From contig JBDHTL010000132.1 of the NCBI GenBank assembly GCA_039808645.1, forward strand, positions 1 to 9,742: 9,742 nucleotides of DNA, read 5' to 3'. The notes under the pieces were generated by a model, which was not told where the DNA came from, searched no databases, and saw only the letters and a list, made by a program, of their open reading frames with translations. The translations under genes and the position numbers were made by a program. Shown piece after piece: positions 1 to 5,677 of the stretch. This DNA is from JAJXWB01 sp039808645 (GTDB lineage Bacteria; Pseudomonadota; Alphaproteobacteria; Rhizobiales; Beijerinckiaceae). Position 1 is the first letter of the stretch. Each line of letters begins with the position of its first letter.

Positions 1-331
1 TGTCGATGGAAAAGGGCGCGTCGACAGCGCCGAGCAGGGGGTCCAGCAAGGGCGCGAGGCGGCGGCATTCTTCTTCCGCCGTGATCGGCGTGTGGCCGGG
101 CCGCGTCGATTCCGCTCCGACGTCGACGATGTCGGCGCCGTCGGCGACAAGTTTCTTGGCCTGCGCGATTGCCGCGTCGCGCCCTACGAACCTGCCGCCG
201 TCGGAAAAGGAATCGGGGGTGACGTTCAATATGCCCATCAGGACGCGGCGCTCGGCGACGATGCGCAGGAATGCGTCGCGTCGCGCCGCCATGCGGGAGG
301 CCGCCTCGTCCTGCGCCATTCCTTCGCTCAT
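1..331 (-). CDS. folP: Dihydropteroate synthase, N-terminal part (runs off left edge)
   Basis: Dihydropteroate synthase joins 6-hydroxymethyl-dihydropterin pyrophosphate to p-aminobenzoate in cytosolic folate synthesis and is the sulfonamide target. The 110 visible codons carry both N-terminal signatures of the family: MGILNVTPDSFSDGG at residues 32-46 (N36 is the usual Mg-diphosphate ligand) and GADIVDVGAESTRPG at residues 65-79. The frame is still open at base 1, so roughly the last 60% of a typical 270-290 residue enzyme is outside the window. I chose the ATG at 331 because GAAGG (336-340) lies 4 bases upstream of it. In-frame ATGs at 319 and 292 lack a well-spaced ribosome binding site but would still leave the core motifs intact, so about 30 residues before the barrel are non-conserved. 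The carbinolamine dehydratase gene lies upstream on the same strand, which suggests a pterin-related cluster, but the 145-base gap leaves co-transcription open. Confidence 0.95.
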   Translation of the reverse strand, partial: MSEGMAQDEAASRMAARRDAFLRIVAERRVLMGILNVTPDSFSDGGRFVGRDAAIAQAKKLVADGADIVDVGAESTRPGHTPITAEEECRRLAPLLDPLLGAVDAPFSID

Positions 332-372
332 CAGACCTTCAACCGCTCCGGATGCATGTCCCCGCAAGTCCG

Positions 373-384
373 GCCGACGTCGGC
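373..384. other. Perfect 12-base palindrome upstream of folP
   Basis: GCCGACGTCGGC is fully self-complementary and lies about 42 bases before the folP start codon, in the gap after the dehydratase gene. It could be an operator half-site pair or part of a degraded repeat. In DNA this GC-rich, chance is a serious alternative, and I know of no folP regulator with this site. Confidence 0.2.
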
Positions 385-432
385 GACAGCCGGCTTCGCT
401 TCGCGGGCGTCGAGAAAATCTGCGCCGCGCTA

Positions 433-459
433 TGGATTTCCGCTCGCGCGGGAATGGCA
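433..459. repeat. Intergenic palindromic repeat, 'SRASGNP' type
   Basis: Arms ATTTCCGC (436-443) and GCGGGAAT (448-455) form an 8-base-pair stem around a TCGC loop. On the plus strand all eight positions can pair in RNA, one as a U-G wobble; on the minus strand the loop reads GCGA, a GNRA tetraloop, with one C-A mismatch. Read as protein on the minus strand it gives CHSRASGNP, a peptide often seen when the dispersed proteobacterial repeat of form ATTCCCGC...GCGGGAAT is translated by mistake. It starts about 20 bases past the dehydratase stop codon, a usual place for such elements, where it may stabilise the transcript 3' end or lie inert. Only one copy is in this window, so its repeat nature rests on resemblance to known elements. 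Confidence 0.6.
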
Positions 460-476
460 TTGCAGGGGCGGCAAGG

Positions 477-857
477 TCAATCCGCGCCTCGGTCGGGCGC
501 GATGTAGCCGACGTCTTCGGGCGTCCCCTCCAGCGCGCCGCCCTCGGCTCCCGGCCGCCATCCGATCACTGCCTCGATCTTGCGCGCGAGCTCGAAATCC
601 TTGTCCGTGACGCCGCCGGCCGAATGGGTGTTGAGCCGCACTTCGAGCGAGGGATAGGCGAGGATCATTTCGGGATGATGCCAGGCGGCCTCGGCCAGAT
701 GGGCGACGGCGCCCGCCGCCAGCAGCGTCGCCTTCCAGTCCTTGGTGCGATAGACGCGCGCCAGCGCGCCGTCGACATGGCGCCAATGGCGGAGCTCGCC
801 GACGAGGCGCGCCGCGATGTCGCTGTCGGAATAGACCTGTTCGCGCTTCGTCGTCAT
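477..857 (-). CDS. phhB: Pterin-4a-carbinolamine dehydratase
   Basis: This 126-residue protein belongs to the PCD/DCoH family, which dehydrates 4a-hydroxytetrahydropterin to quinonoid dihydropterin and so recycles the cofactor of aromatic amino acid hydroxylases. The family core lies at residues 53-90: WHHPE with the paired histidines H60 and H61, then NTHSAGGVTDKD with the third active-site histidine H78. The tryptophan that often follows HHP is replaced by isoleucine (HHPEMILAY), while the tyrosine is kept. About 25 residues (GALEGTPEDVGYIAPDRGAD region) extend beyond the compact 100-residue family fold. The ATG at 857 is preferred because GGAGAAGG (861-868) lies just upstream; a further in-frame extension to 914 has low-complexity arginine-rich content. 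No aromatic hydroxylase gene is in the window, so the physiological pterin substrate is open. folP lies downstream on the same strand, which fits a general pterin role. Confidence 0.93.
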   Translation of the reverse strand: MTTKREQVYSDSDIAARLVGELRHWRHVDGALARVYRTKDWKATLLAAGAVAHLAEAAWHHPEMILAYPSLEVRLNTHSAGGVTDKDFELARKIEAVIGWRPGAEGGALEGTPEDVGYIAPDRGAD

Positions 858-871
858 GAGCCTTCTCCGTC

Positions 872-886
872 GGCGGCCGTGCCGCC
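872..886. other. Small hairpin in the dehydratase 5' leader
   Basis: GGCGGC (872-877) and GCCGCC (881-886) form a perfect 6-base-pair stem with a 3-base loop, just upstream of the dehydratase ribosome binding site. It lies in the 95-base divergent gap between the dehydratase start (857) and the secreted-protein start (953). I found no convincing promoter for either gene in this gap. The hairpin could affect translation initiation or simply reflect GC-rich composition. Confidence 0.2.
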
Positions 887-952
887 TATCTAAGGTCCTG
901 ACCGCCGCCAGCAAGGTTGCGCGCCAGCCGCGCTGCGGCCATAGATCGAGGC

Positions 953-1321
953 ATGAAGCTTCGGCCCCCGTCTTCCCGCCTGATCGCCGGCGCGGCGCTG
1001 TTCGCGGCGCTCGGGCCGGCGCGCGCGGAAATGGCGGTCAACCACTTCGGCTATTGTGCGCCGCCGACGCCGCCGTCCTGCGTGAACGGCGTGGCGGACG
1101 CCAGCGAGAAGAAGCTGAAGGCCTGCGAGGACGACGTCGAACGCTACGTGGCGAGTGTTTTCGCGTACCGGACCTGCATCGCGGCCGAGACGGAGCGCGC
1201 GGTGCGCGAGGCCAACGCCACGATCCGCAAGATGCGCTGCGCGCGCGACCCCGCCTTCTGCCCGCAGGCGCCGGCGGAGGTCGAGCCCGAGGCGCCAAGG
1301 CCGAAGCGCAAGAAGAAATAG
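953..1321 (+). CDS. Small secreted protein with six cysteines, unknown function
   Basis: I do not recognise this 122-residue protein. Residues 1-25 look like a Sec signal peptide: MKLRPPSSR, a hydrophobic stretch (LIAGAALFAALG), then PARA with an AxA-type cleavage site before E26. The mature part of about 97 residues has six cysteines (in YCAPP, PSCV, KACED, RTCIA, MRCAR and AFCPQ), enough for three disulfides formed in the periplasm or outside. The middle is charged and probably helical (residues about 45-85), and the tail is proline-rich and basic, ending RPKRKKK. The ATG at 953 is chosen because it begins the signal peptide; a TTG start 36 bases upstream would put arginine-rich residues in front of it. 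The ribosome binding site is poor: GAGG (948-951) is only 1 base from the ATG. It is divergent from the dehydratase gene and followed by a terminator, so it is probably monocistronic. Confidence 0.75.
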   Translation: MKLRPPSSRLIAGAALFAALGPARAEMAVNHFGYCAPPTPPSCVNGVADASEKKLKACEDDVERYVASVFAYRTCIAAETERAVREANATIRKMRCARDPAFCPQAPAEVEPEAPRPKRKKK

Positions 1322-1368
1322 CCGGGACCGCCGGCTTCCGGCCGGCTTTCTTTCTGCCGGCGTCCCGG
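1322..1368. repeat. Long imperfect inverted repeat before metY
   Basis: CCGGGAC-C-GCCGGC (1322-1335) pairs with GCCGGCGTCCCGG (1356-1368), giving a 13-base-pair stem with a single bulged C (1329) and a 20-base loop. The loop contains a third GCCGGC (1341-1346), so this long stem excludes the shorter terminator stem of 1330-1346. It starts directly after the TAG stop of the secreted-protein gene and ends 56 bases before the metY start codon. It may be only a strong 3'-end structure, or a switch between two folds. Confidence 0.6.
1330..1355 (+). terminator. Rho-independent terminator after the secreted-protein gene
   Basis: GCCGGC (1330-1335), loop TTCCG, GCCGGC (1341-1346) is followed by the T-rich run TTTCTTTCT (1347-1355). 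A GC-only stem followed by a T tract, 8 bases after the stop codon, is the standard form of an intrinsic terminator. The stem is only 6 base pairs and the T tract is interrupted by C, so efficiency may be partial and some read-through into metY is possible. Confidence 0.6.
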
Positions 1369-1377
1369 ATTGCTCCC

Positions 1378-1396
1378 GCAACTCCAATCGTGTTGC
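1378..1396. promoter_or_regulatory. Inverted repeat GCAAC-N9-GTTGC upstream of metY
   Basis: GCAAC (1378-1382) and GTTGC (1392-1396) are perfect inverted half-sites with centres 14 bases apart, in the 103-base gap before metY. This dyad geometry suits a dimeric regulator, but I cannot match it to a named methionine regulator. TTGCTC at 1370-1375 could serve as a poor -35 box with no good -10 box. I searched this gap by eye for a SAM-II or SAM/SAH riboswitch core and saw none. Confidence 0.25.
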
Positions 1397-1424
1397 ATAC
1401 GCCTCCCCAACGAGACCCGGAATC

Positions 1425-2720
1425 ATGGCCGCACCCAAACCGCCCGCCTTCGAAACGCTGAGCCTGCACGCCGGCCAGCACCCCGACCCTGTGACCGGCT
1501 CCCGCGCGACGCCGATCCACCAGACGACAAGCTACGTGTTCCGCGACGCCGACCATGCGGCGGCCCTGTTCAATCTCGAGGTCGGCGGGCACATCTATTC
1601 GCGCATTTCCAACCCGACCGTGGCGGTGCTGGAAGAGCGGCTCGCGGCGCTCGAAGGCGGATCGGCCGCCGTGTGCACGGCGAGCGGACAGGCCGCGCTG
1701 CATCTGGCGATCGCGACGCTGCTCAACGCCGGCGACCATATCGTGGCGTCCGCCTCGCTCTACGGCGGCACGGTCAACATGCTGGCGCAAACGCTGCCGC
1801 GCTTCGGCATCACGACGACCTTCGTCAAGCCGCGCGACCACGCAGGGATCGAGGCCGCGATCACGCCGAAGACGAAGCTCGTGCTCGGCGAGACCATCGG
1901 CAATCCCGGCCTCGAAGTGCTGGACATTCCCGCCGTCGCGAAAATCGCGCACGCGGCCGGCCTGCCGCTGATGATCGACAACACCTTCGCCACGCCATAC
2001 CTCTGCCGGCCCTTCGATCTCGGCGCCGACATCGTCATGCATTCCATCACCAAGTGGATCGGCGGCCACGGCATCGCCATCGGCGGCGTGGTGATCGACG
2101 GCGGGCGTTTTGACTGGCGCAAGTCGGGCAAGTTCCCGACCATGACCGAGCCCTATGCCGGCTACGACAAGCTCGTCTTCGCGGAAGAATTCGGCCCCAT
2201 CGCCTTCGCCATGCGCGCGCGCGCCGAAGGCCTGCGCGATTTCGGCGCGTGTCTTTCGCCCACGCACGCCTTCCATCTGCTGCAGGGCGTCGAAACCCTG
2301 CCGCTGCGCATGGACCGGCATGTGGCGAACACGGCGGCGATCCTCGCCTTCCTGCAGAAGAACGACGCCGTCGCCTGGACCAACCATCCGACGCTGGAAT
2401 CGCATCCGGATCATGCGCTGGCGCAAAAACTGCTGCCGAGAGGCGCGGGCTCGATCGTCACCTTCGGCGTGAAGGGCGGGCGCGAGGCCGGCCGCAAGTT
2501 CATCGAGGCGCTGCAGCTCGCCAGCCATCTCGCCAATGTCGGCGACGCCAAGACGCTGGTCATTCATCCGGCCTCGACGACGCACCGGCAGATGAACGCC
2601 GAACAGCTCGCCAAGGCCGGCGTCGGCGAAGACATGATCCGGCTTTCGGTCGGCCTCGAGAATACGGCTGACATCACAGGCGATCTCGCGCAGGCCCTGC
2701 GCTTCTCGCAGAAGGGTTGA
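1425..2720 (+). CDS. metY: O-acetylhomoserine sulfhydrylase (aminocarboxypropyltransferase)
   Basis: This 431-residue protein is a PLP enzyme of the Cys/Met metabolism family that makes homocysteine from O-acetylhomoserine and sulfide (EC 2.5.1.49) in the cytosol. It has the MetY N-terminus FETLSLHAGQHPDP and TPIHQTTSYVF. YSRISNP (58-64) supplies the phosphate-binding Tyr/Arg from the neighbouring subunit, SLYGGT (111-116) the PLP-stacking tyrosine Y114, D185 in MIDNTFATP contacts the pyridine nitrogen, and K210 in HSITKWIGGHG is the Schiff-base lysine. Length and the insert around WRKSGKFPTMTEPY favour MetY over the shorter MetZ/MetB enzymes of about 380-400 residues, but the acyl group used cannot be proved from sequence. 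The ATG at 1425 begins the conserved part; its ribosome binding site is weak (GAGA at 1412-1415). The alpha/beta hydrolase gene starts 3 bases after its stop codon, so they probably form an operon. Confidence 0.95.
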   Translation: MAAPKPPAFETLSLHAGQHPDPVTGSRATPIHQTTSYVFRDADHAAALFNLEVGGHIYSRISNPTVAVLEERLAALEGGSAAVCTASGQAALHLAIATLLNAGDHIVASASLYGGTVNMLAQTLPRFGITTTFVKPRDHAGIEAAITPKTKLVLGETIGNPGLEVLDIPAVAKIAHAAGLPLMIDNTFATPYLCRPFDLGADIVMHSITKWIGGHGIAIGGVVIDGGRFDWRKSGKFPTMTEPYAGYDKLVFAEEFGPIAFAMRARAEGLRDFGACLSPTHAFHLLQGVETLPLRMDRHVANTAAILAFLQKNDAVAWTNHPTLESHPDHALAQKLLPRGAGSIVTFGVKGGREAGRKFIEALQLASHLANVGDAKTLVIHPASTTHRQMNAEQLAKAGVGEDMIRLSVGLENTADITGDLAQALRFSQKG

Positions 2721-2723
2721 GCG

Positions 2724-3512
2724 ATGGACATTTCGATCGGCGGAAAGAACGTTCACGCCTCGACCGGCGGCGTTCCCTTCGATGCGCTCCGGCCCGTCGT
2801 CGTCTTCCTGCACGGCGCGGGCATGGATCACACCGTCTGGTTCCTGCAATCGCGCTGGTTCGCCTATCGCGGACGCGCCGTGCTGGCGCTCGATTTTCCG
2901 GGCCACGGCGGCTCGGACGGGCCGCTGCTGTCATCGATCGAAGACATGGCGGATTGGGTCGCGCAAGTGCTCGACCAGCTCGGCGTGAAACAGGCCGCCG
3001 TCGTCGGCCACTCGATGGGCGCGCTGGCGGCGATCTCGTTTGCCGCGCGCCATCCCGCCAAGGCGCGCGCGCTCGGCCTTGTCGGCGCGGCGCTGGCCAT
3101 GCCCGTGTCGAAGGACCTTTTGGGCGCAGCGGCGGCCGGTCATCACGACGCGATCGACATGGTCAATCTCTGGGGTCACGGATTTCACGCGGGAATCGGC
3201 GGTTGCGAATGGCCGGGCGTGTGGATGACCGGATCGAGCGAGGATCTGCTGGAACGCGCGGACAAGGGCGTGCTGTCGAACGATCTTGCCGCCTGCAACG
3301 CGCATCAGGCGGTCGCGGAGAATGCCGCGAAGATCGCCTGTCCCGCGCTGGTCGTGCAGGGCTCGCGCGACATGATGACGCCGCTGAAGGGCGCGCGCGC
3401 TTTGGCCGCCGCCATGCCGAAGGGATCGATCCAGGTCGTGCAGGGCGCGGGGCACATGGTGATGATCGAACGCGCGACCGAGACGCTGGAGGCGTTGGCG
3501 GCGGCGGTGTGA
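2724..3512 (+). CDS. Alpha/beta-fold hydrolase, substrate unknown
   Basis: This is a 262-residue cytosolic alpha/beta hydrolase with a complete catalytic machine. The oxyanion motif HGAG is at 30-33, the nucleophile elbow GHSMG at 95-99 (S97), the acid D216 in VQGSRDMMTP and the histidine H244 in QGAGHMVMIE. The strand DFPGHGGSDG (57-66) is typical of esterases and C-C or ester hydrolases in this group. A lid of about 80 residues (roughly 125-205) carries unusual tryptophans and a His/Gly-rich part (LWGHGFHAGIGG) and probably sets specificity. The start codon is 3 bases after the metY stop, with GAAGGG (2711-2716) inside the end of metY serving as ribosome binding site, so translation is probably coupled. 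A homoserine O-acetyltransferase role is not supported, because MetX proteins are longer and have a different active-site context. The physiological ester is unknown. Confidence 0.88.
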   Translation: MDISIGGKNVHASTGGVPFDALRPVVVFLHGAGMDHTVWFLQSRWFAYRGRAVLALDFPGHGGSDGPLLSSIEDMADWVAQVLDQLGVKQAAVVGHSMGALAAISFAARHPAKARALGLVGAALAMPVSKDLLGAAAAGHHDAIDMVNLWGHGFHAGIGGCEWPGVWMTGSSEDLLERADKGVLSNDLAACNAHQAVAENAAKIACPALVVQGSRDMMTPLKGARALAAAMPKGSIQVVQGAGHMVMIERATETLEALAAAV

Positions 3513-3530
3513 GGGGGCGCCGCGCCCCCT
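3512..3530. terminator. Bidirectional hairpin between converging genes
   Basis: AGGGGGCG (3512-3519), loop CCG, CGCCCCCT (3523-3530) is a perfect 8-base-pair stem. Its left end is the last base of the hydrolase TGA and its right end includes the first two bases of the fadD TAG (3529-3531, minus strand). It can form in transcripts from both strands. Neither side has a proper T tract, so it may work with Rho, or by protecting 3' ends, rather than as a classic intrinsic terminator. Confidence 0.6.
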
Positions 3531-5211
3531 ACTTCGCCGTTTCCTTCAGCGCCTCGTCGCGCAATTCGCGACGCAGGATCTTGCCGACATTGGTCTTCGG
3601 CAGCGTCTGGCGGAACTCGATGTGCTTGGGACGCTTGTAGCCGGCGAGATTGGCCGCGGCGAATTCGCTGAGCTGCTGCTTGGTCACCGGGTTCTTCTGC
3701 ACGACGTAGAGCGCGACCTTCTCGCCGGAGCCCTCGTCCGGCAGGCCGACGACCGCGCATTCCAGCACGTCCGGATGTTCGGCCATCGCCGCCTCGACCT
3801 CGTTTGGATAGACGTTGAAGCCCGAGACGAGGATCATGTCCTTCTTGCGGTCGACGATGCGCAAATAGCCGTCGTCGTCCATCGTGCCGATATCGCCGGA
3901 ACGGAAGAAGCCGTCCGCCGTCATCGCCTTGGCCGTTTCGTCCGGCCGGTTCCAGTAGCCCGCCATGTTCATCGGCGCGCGGATCGCGATCTCGCCGGGA
4001 TCGCCGTGCTTCACCTCGGCGCCGTCGTCGTCGAGAATCATGATCTCGACGCCGGGCATCGGCAGGCCGATCGTGCCGGTGAACTTGTCCGAATCGACGC
4101 GATTGCAGGTGACGCCCGAGCAGGTCTCCGACAGGCCGTAGCCTTCGACGATCGGGCAGCCGGTGATGGCGAACCATTTCTTGGCCACCGCTTCCTGCAC
4201 CGCCATGCCGCCGCCGTTGGAGACGGCCAGTCCCGAGAAATCGAGCTTGGGGAAATCCGGATTGTTGACCAGCGCGTTGAACAGCGTGTTGACCGCCGGG
4301 AAGAGGTTGAAGCGGTACTTGCGCATCTCCTTCACGAGGCCCGGAATGTCGCGCGCATTGGGAATGAGCACGCACATGCCGCCGACCCGCAACGCAAGGA
4401 AGGCGACCGAAACCAGCGCGAAGACGTGATAGAGCGGCAGCGCGCAGATCGCGATGATCTGCCCCTTGAGCTTGCCGGCGGACATGGCCGGCTGCAGCCA
4501 GGCCTCCGACGCCAGAACGGCGGCGAGCAGCGCGCCGTGCGTCAGCACCGCGCCCTTGGAGACGCCGGTCGTGCCGCCCGTATATTGCAGGATCGCGATG
4601 TCCTCGCGCTTCAGGCTCGCCGGGGTGAACGGCTTGCCCGCGCCTTCCGCCAGCGCCGCCTTGAACGTCGTGTGGCCGGGCAGGGACCAGGCCGGCACCA
4701 TCTTGCGGCGCACGACGAAATTGACGATCGCCCCCTTGGGGAAGCCGAGCATGTCGCCCATGCTGGCGACGACGACGTGCTTCACCTGCGTCTTGGGCAG
4801 GGCTTCCTGCAGCACGGAGGCGAAATTCTCGAGCACGACGATCGCGAGCGCGCCGGAATCCTTCAGTTGGTGCTCGAGCTCGCGCGGCGTGTACAGCGGA
4901 TTGACGTTGACCGCGATGAAGCCCGCGCGCAGCACCGCCGCCAGCGCCACCGGATATTGCAGGACGTTGGGCAGCATGATGGCGACGCGGTCGCCCTGCT
5001 TCAGGCCGCGCGCCTGCAGCCATGCGCCGAAAATCTTCGACTGCCGGTCGATGTCGCCGAACGTGATCGCCTTGTCCATGCAGACATAGGCCTTGTCGTT
5101 GGCGTGTTTCCTGAAGCTCTCCTCGAACAGCGCCGCCAGCGACGAATAACCGCTCGTGTCGACCTCGGCCGGTACGCCCGGCGGGTAGCTCTTCAGCCAG
5201 ATCTTGTCCAT
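3529..5211 (-). CDS. fadD: Long-chain fatty acid--CoA ligase
   Basis: FadD activates long-chain fatty acids with ATP to acyl-adenylate and then acyl-CoA, usually at the inner membrane, feeding beta-oxidation. The 560-residue product matches the length of enterobacterial FadD and shares its N-terminal style (MDKIWLKSYPPGVPAEV) and NVNPLYTPRELEHQL (102-116). The adenylate-forming motifs are all present: the P-loop YTGGTTGVSKG at 210-220, VEGYGLSETCSG at 355-366, SGDIGTMDDDGYLRIVDRKK at 438-457 with D441, VSGFNVYPNEVE at 462-473, and the catalytic lysine K544 in NVGKILRREL. The ATG at 5211 is chosen because GGAGGA (5216-5221) lies 4 bases upstream; an in-frame start at 5241 would sit almost on the predicted transcription start. 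It follows the thiolase and DUF35 genes on the same strand after 76 bases, but a good promoter candidate in that gap suggests separate expression. It converges on the metY-hydrolase pair. Confidence 0.95.
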   Translation of the reverse strand: MDKIWLKSYPPGVPAEVDTSGYSSLAALFEESFRKHANDKAYVCMDKAITFGDIDRQSKIFGAWLQARGLKQGDRVAIMLPNVLQYPVALAAVLRAGFIAVNVNPLYTPRELEHQLKDSGALAIVVLENFASVLQEALPKTQVKHVVVASMGDMLGFPKGAIVNFVVRRKMVPAWSLPGHTTFKAALAEGAGKPFTPASLKREDIAILQYTGGTTGVSKGAVLTHGALLAAVLASEAWLQPAMSAGKLKGQIIAICALPLYHVFALVSVAFLALRVGGMCVLIPNARDIPGLVKEMRKYRFNLFPAVNTLFNALVNNPDFPKLDFSGLAVSNGGGMAVQEAVAKKWFAITGCPIVEGYGLSETCSGVTCNRVDSDKFTGTIGLPMPGVEIMILDDDGAEVKHGDPGEIAIRAPMNMAGYWNRPDETAKAMTADGFFRSGDIGTMDDDGYLRIVDRKKDMILVSGFNVYPNEVEAAMAEHPDVLECAVVGLPDEGSGEKVALYVVQKNPVTKQQLSEFAAANLAGYKRPKHIEFRQTLPKTNVGKILRRELRDEALKETAK

Positions 5212-5249
5212 ACAATCCTCCCCGCGGCTCTTCGCCCGCACACGGTTTA

Positions 5250-5278
5250 CTTATAGACCATCTGCGCCCGTCTGTCTC
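5250..5278 (-). promoter_or_regulatory. Predicted housekeeping promoter for fadD
   Basis: On the minus strand GAGACA (5278-5273) and TATAAG (5255-5250) are exactly 17 bases apart. They match 4 of 6 and 5 of 6 bases of the TTGACA/TATAAT consensus. Transcription would begin near 5243, leaving a leader of about 30 bases that contains the GGAGGA ribosome binding site. The AT-rich -10 box stands out in this GC-rich DNA. No experimental support is available here. Confidence 0.5.
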
Positions 5279-5287
5279 GACGGCAGA
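5261..5287 (-). other. Bulged hairpin abutting the DUF35 stop codon
   Basis: In the minus-strand transcript TCTG-CCGTC (5287-5279), loop GAGACA, GACGG-GCG-CAGA (5272-5261) forms a 9-base-pair stem with a 3-base bulge. It starts directly after the DUF35 stop codon. The loop is the same six bases read as the -35 box of the fadD promoter. It may mark the 3' end of the thiolase-DUF35 transcript; there is no clear U tract. Confidence 0.35.
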
Positions 5288-5677
5288 TCAAACCAGCGCG
5301 AACATCGGCACATTCTGCTCATTTTCGGCAGGCTTGAAGACGACCTTAACCCGGGCGCCGATCCGGATGGAATCGAAATCGGAATCGACGATGTTGGACA
5401 TCATGGTCGGCCCGGCGTCGAGCCTGACGAAGGCGATGGCGTAGGGCTCGGCGGCCCGGCGCATGATCGAGAAGGAATAGATTTCGCCCTGGCCGTTCGT
5501 CTCCACCCATTCCGTCTCGCCGAAGCAGAAGGGGCAGAGCGCGCGCGGATAGAAATGCGGCTCGCCGCAGGCGGCGCATTTCTTCACCAGGAGCTTGCCC
5601 GCGTTGGCGGCGTCCCAATAGGCCTGCGTCTCGACATTGGCGGCGGGCGCCGCGATCTTGCGTTGGCCGGTCATCAT
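5288..5677 (-). CDS. DUF35 zinc-ribbon/OB-fold protein, partner of the thiolase
   Basis: This 129-residue protein has the two-part DUF35 (ChsH2-type) layout. An N-terminal helix (ETQAYWDAANAGKLLVKKC) leads into a rubredoxin-like zinc ribbon with C34/C37 (CAACG) and C48/C51 (CPFC), followed by an OB-fold from about residue 55, with GQGEIYSFSIMRR and a strand ending IGARVKVVF. Such proteins bind SCP2-like thiolases or enoyl-CoA hydratase-like partners and help place the CoA ester, as in the archaeal thiolase/HMG-CoA synthase complex and the actinobacterial steroid side-chain aldolase. The first of two adjacent ATG codons (5677) overlaps the thiolase stop as ATGA, and GGAG lies 5 bases before it inside the thiolase gene, so the two proteins are probably made together in a fixed ratio. 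All four zinc ligands are intact. The partner assignment is inferred from gene context. Confidence 0.92.
   Translation of the reverse strand: MMTGQRKIAAPAANVETQAYWDAANAGKLLVKKCAACGEPHFYPRALCPFCFGETEWVETNGQGEIYSFSIMRRAAEPYAIAFVRLDAGPTMMSNIVDSDFDSIRIGARVKVVFKPAENEQNVPMFALV

Noticed and set aside
6..893. Long plus-strand open frame across folP and the dehydratase
   Set aside because: It is antisense to two genes with clear family motifs, has low-complexity Arg/Ala/Ser content and matches no family I know; a GC-rich shadow frame.
917..952. Upstream TTG start for the secreted protein
   Set aside because: AAGG is directly adjacent to the TTG with no spacing, and the added residues would bury the signal peptide behind a charged stretch.
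1322..1424. SAM-II or similar riboswitch before metY
   Set aside because: The gap is filled by the terminator-like inverted repeats and a short dyad; I saw no SAM-II pseudoknot layout.
1038..2906. 622-codon minus-strand open frame antisense to metY
   Set aside because: Composition is Arg/Gly/Ala-rich without motifs, and it covers three real plus-strand genes; stop codons are simply rare in this frame.
3305..5215. 636-codon minus-strand frame shifted relative to fadD
   Set aside because: FadD in the other frame has every adenylation motif; this frame is Arg-rich and without domains.
5212..5241. Upstream start for fadD at 5241
   Set aside because: It lies next to the predicted transcription start and lacks a ribosome binding site, whereas 5211 has GGAGGA 4 bases away and begins the conserved FadD N-terminus.
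3622..5256. 544-codon plus-strand frame antisense to fadD
   Set aside because: His/Arg/Asp-rich mirror of fadD codons, with no start site or motifs.
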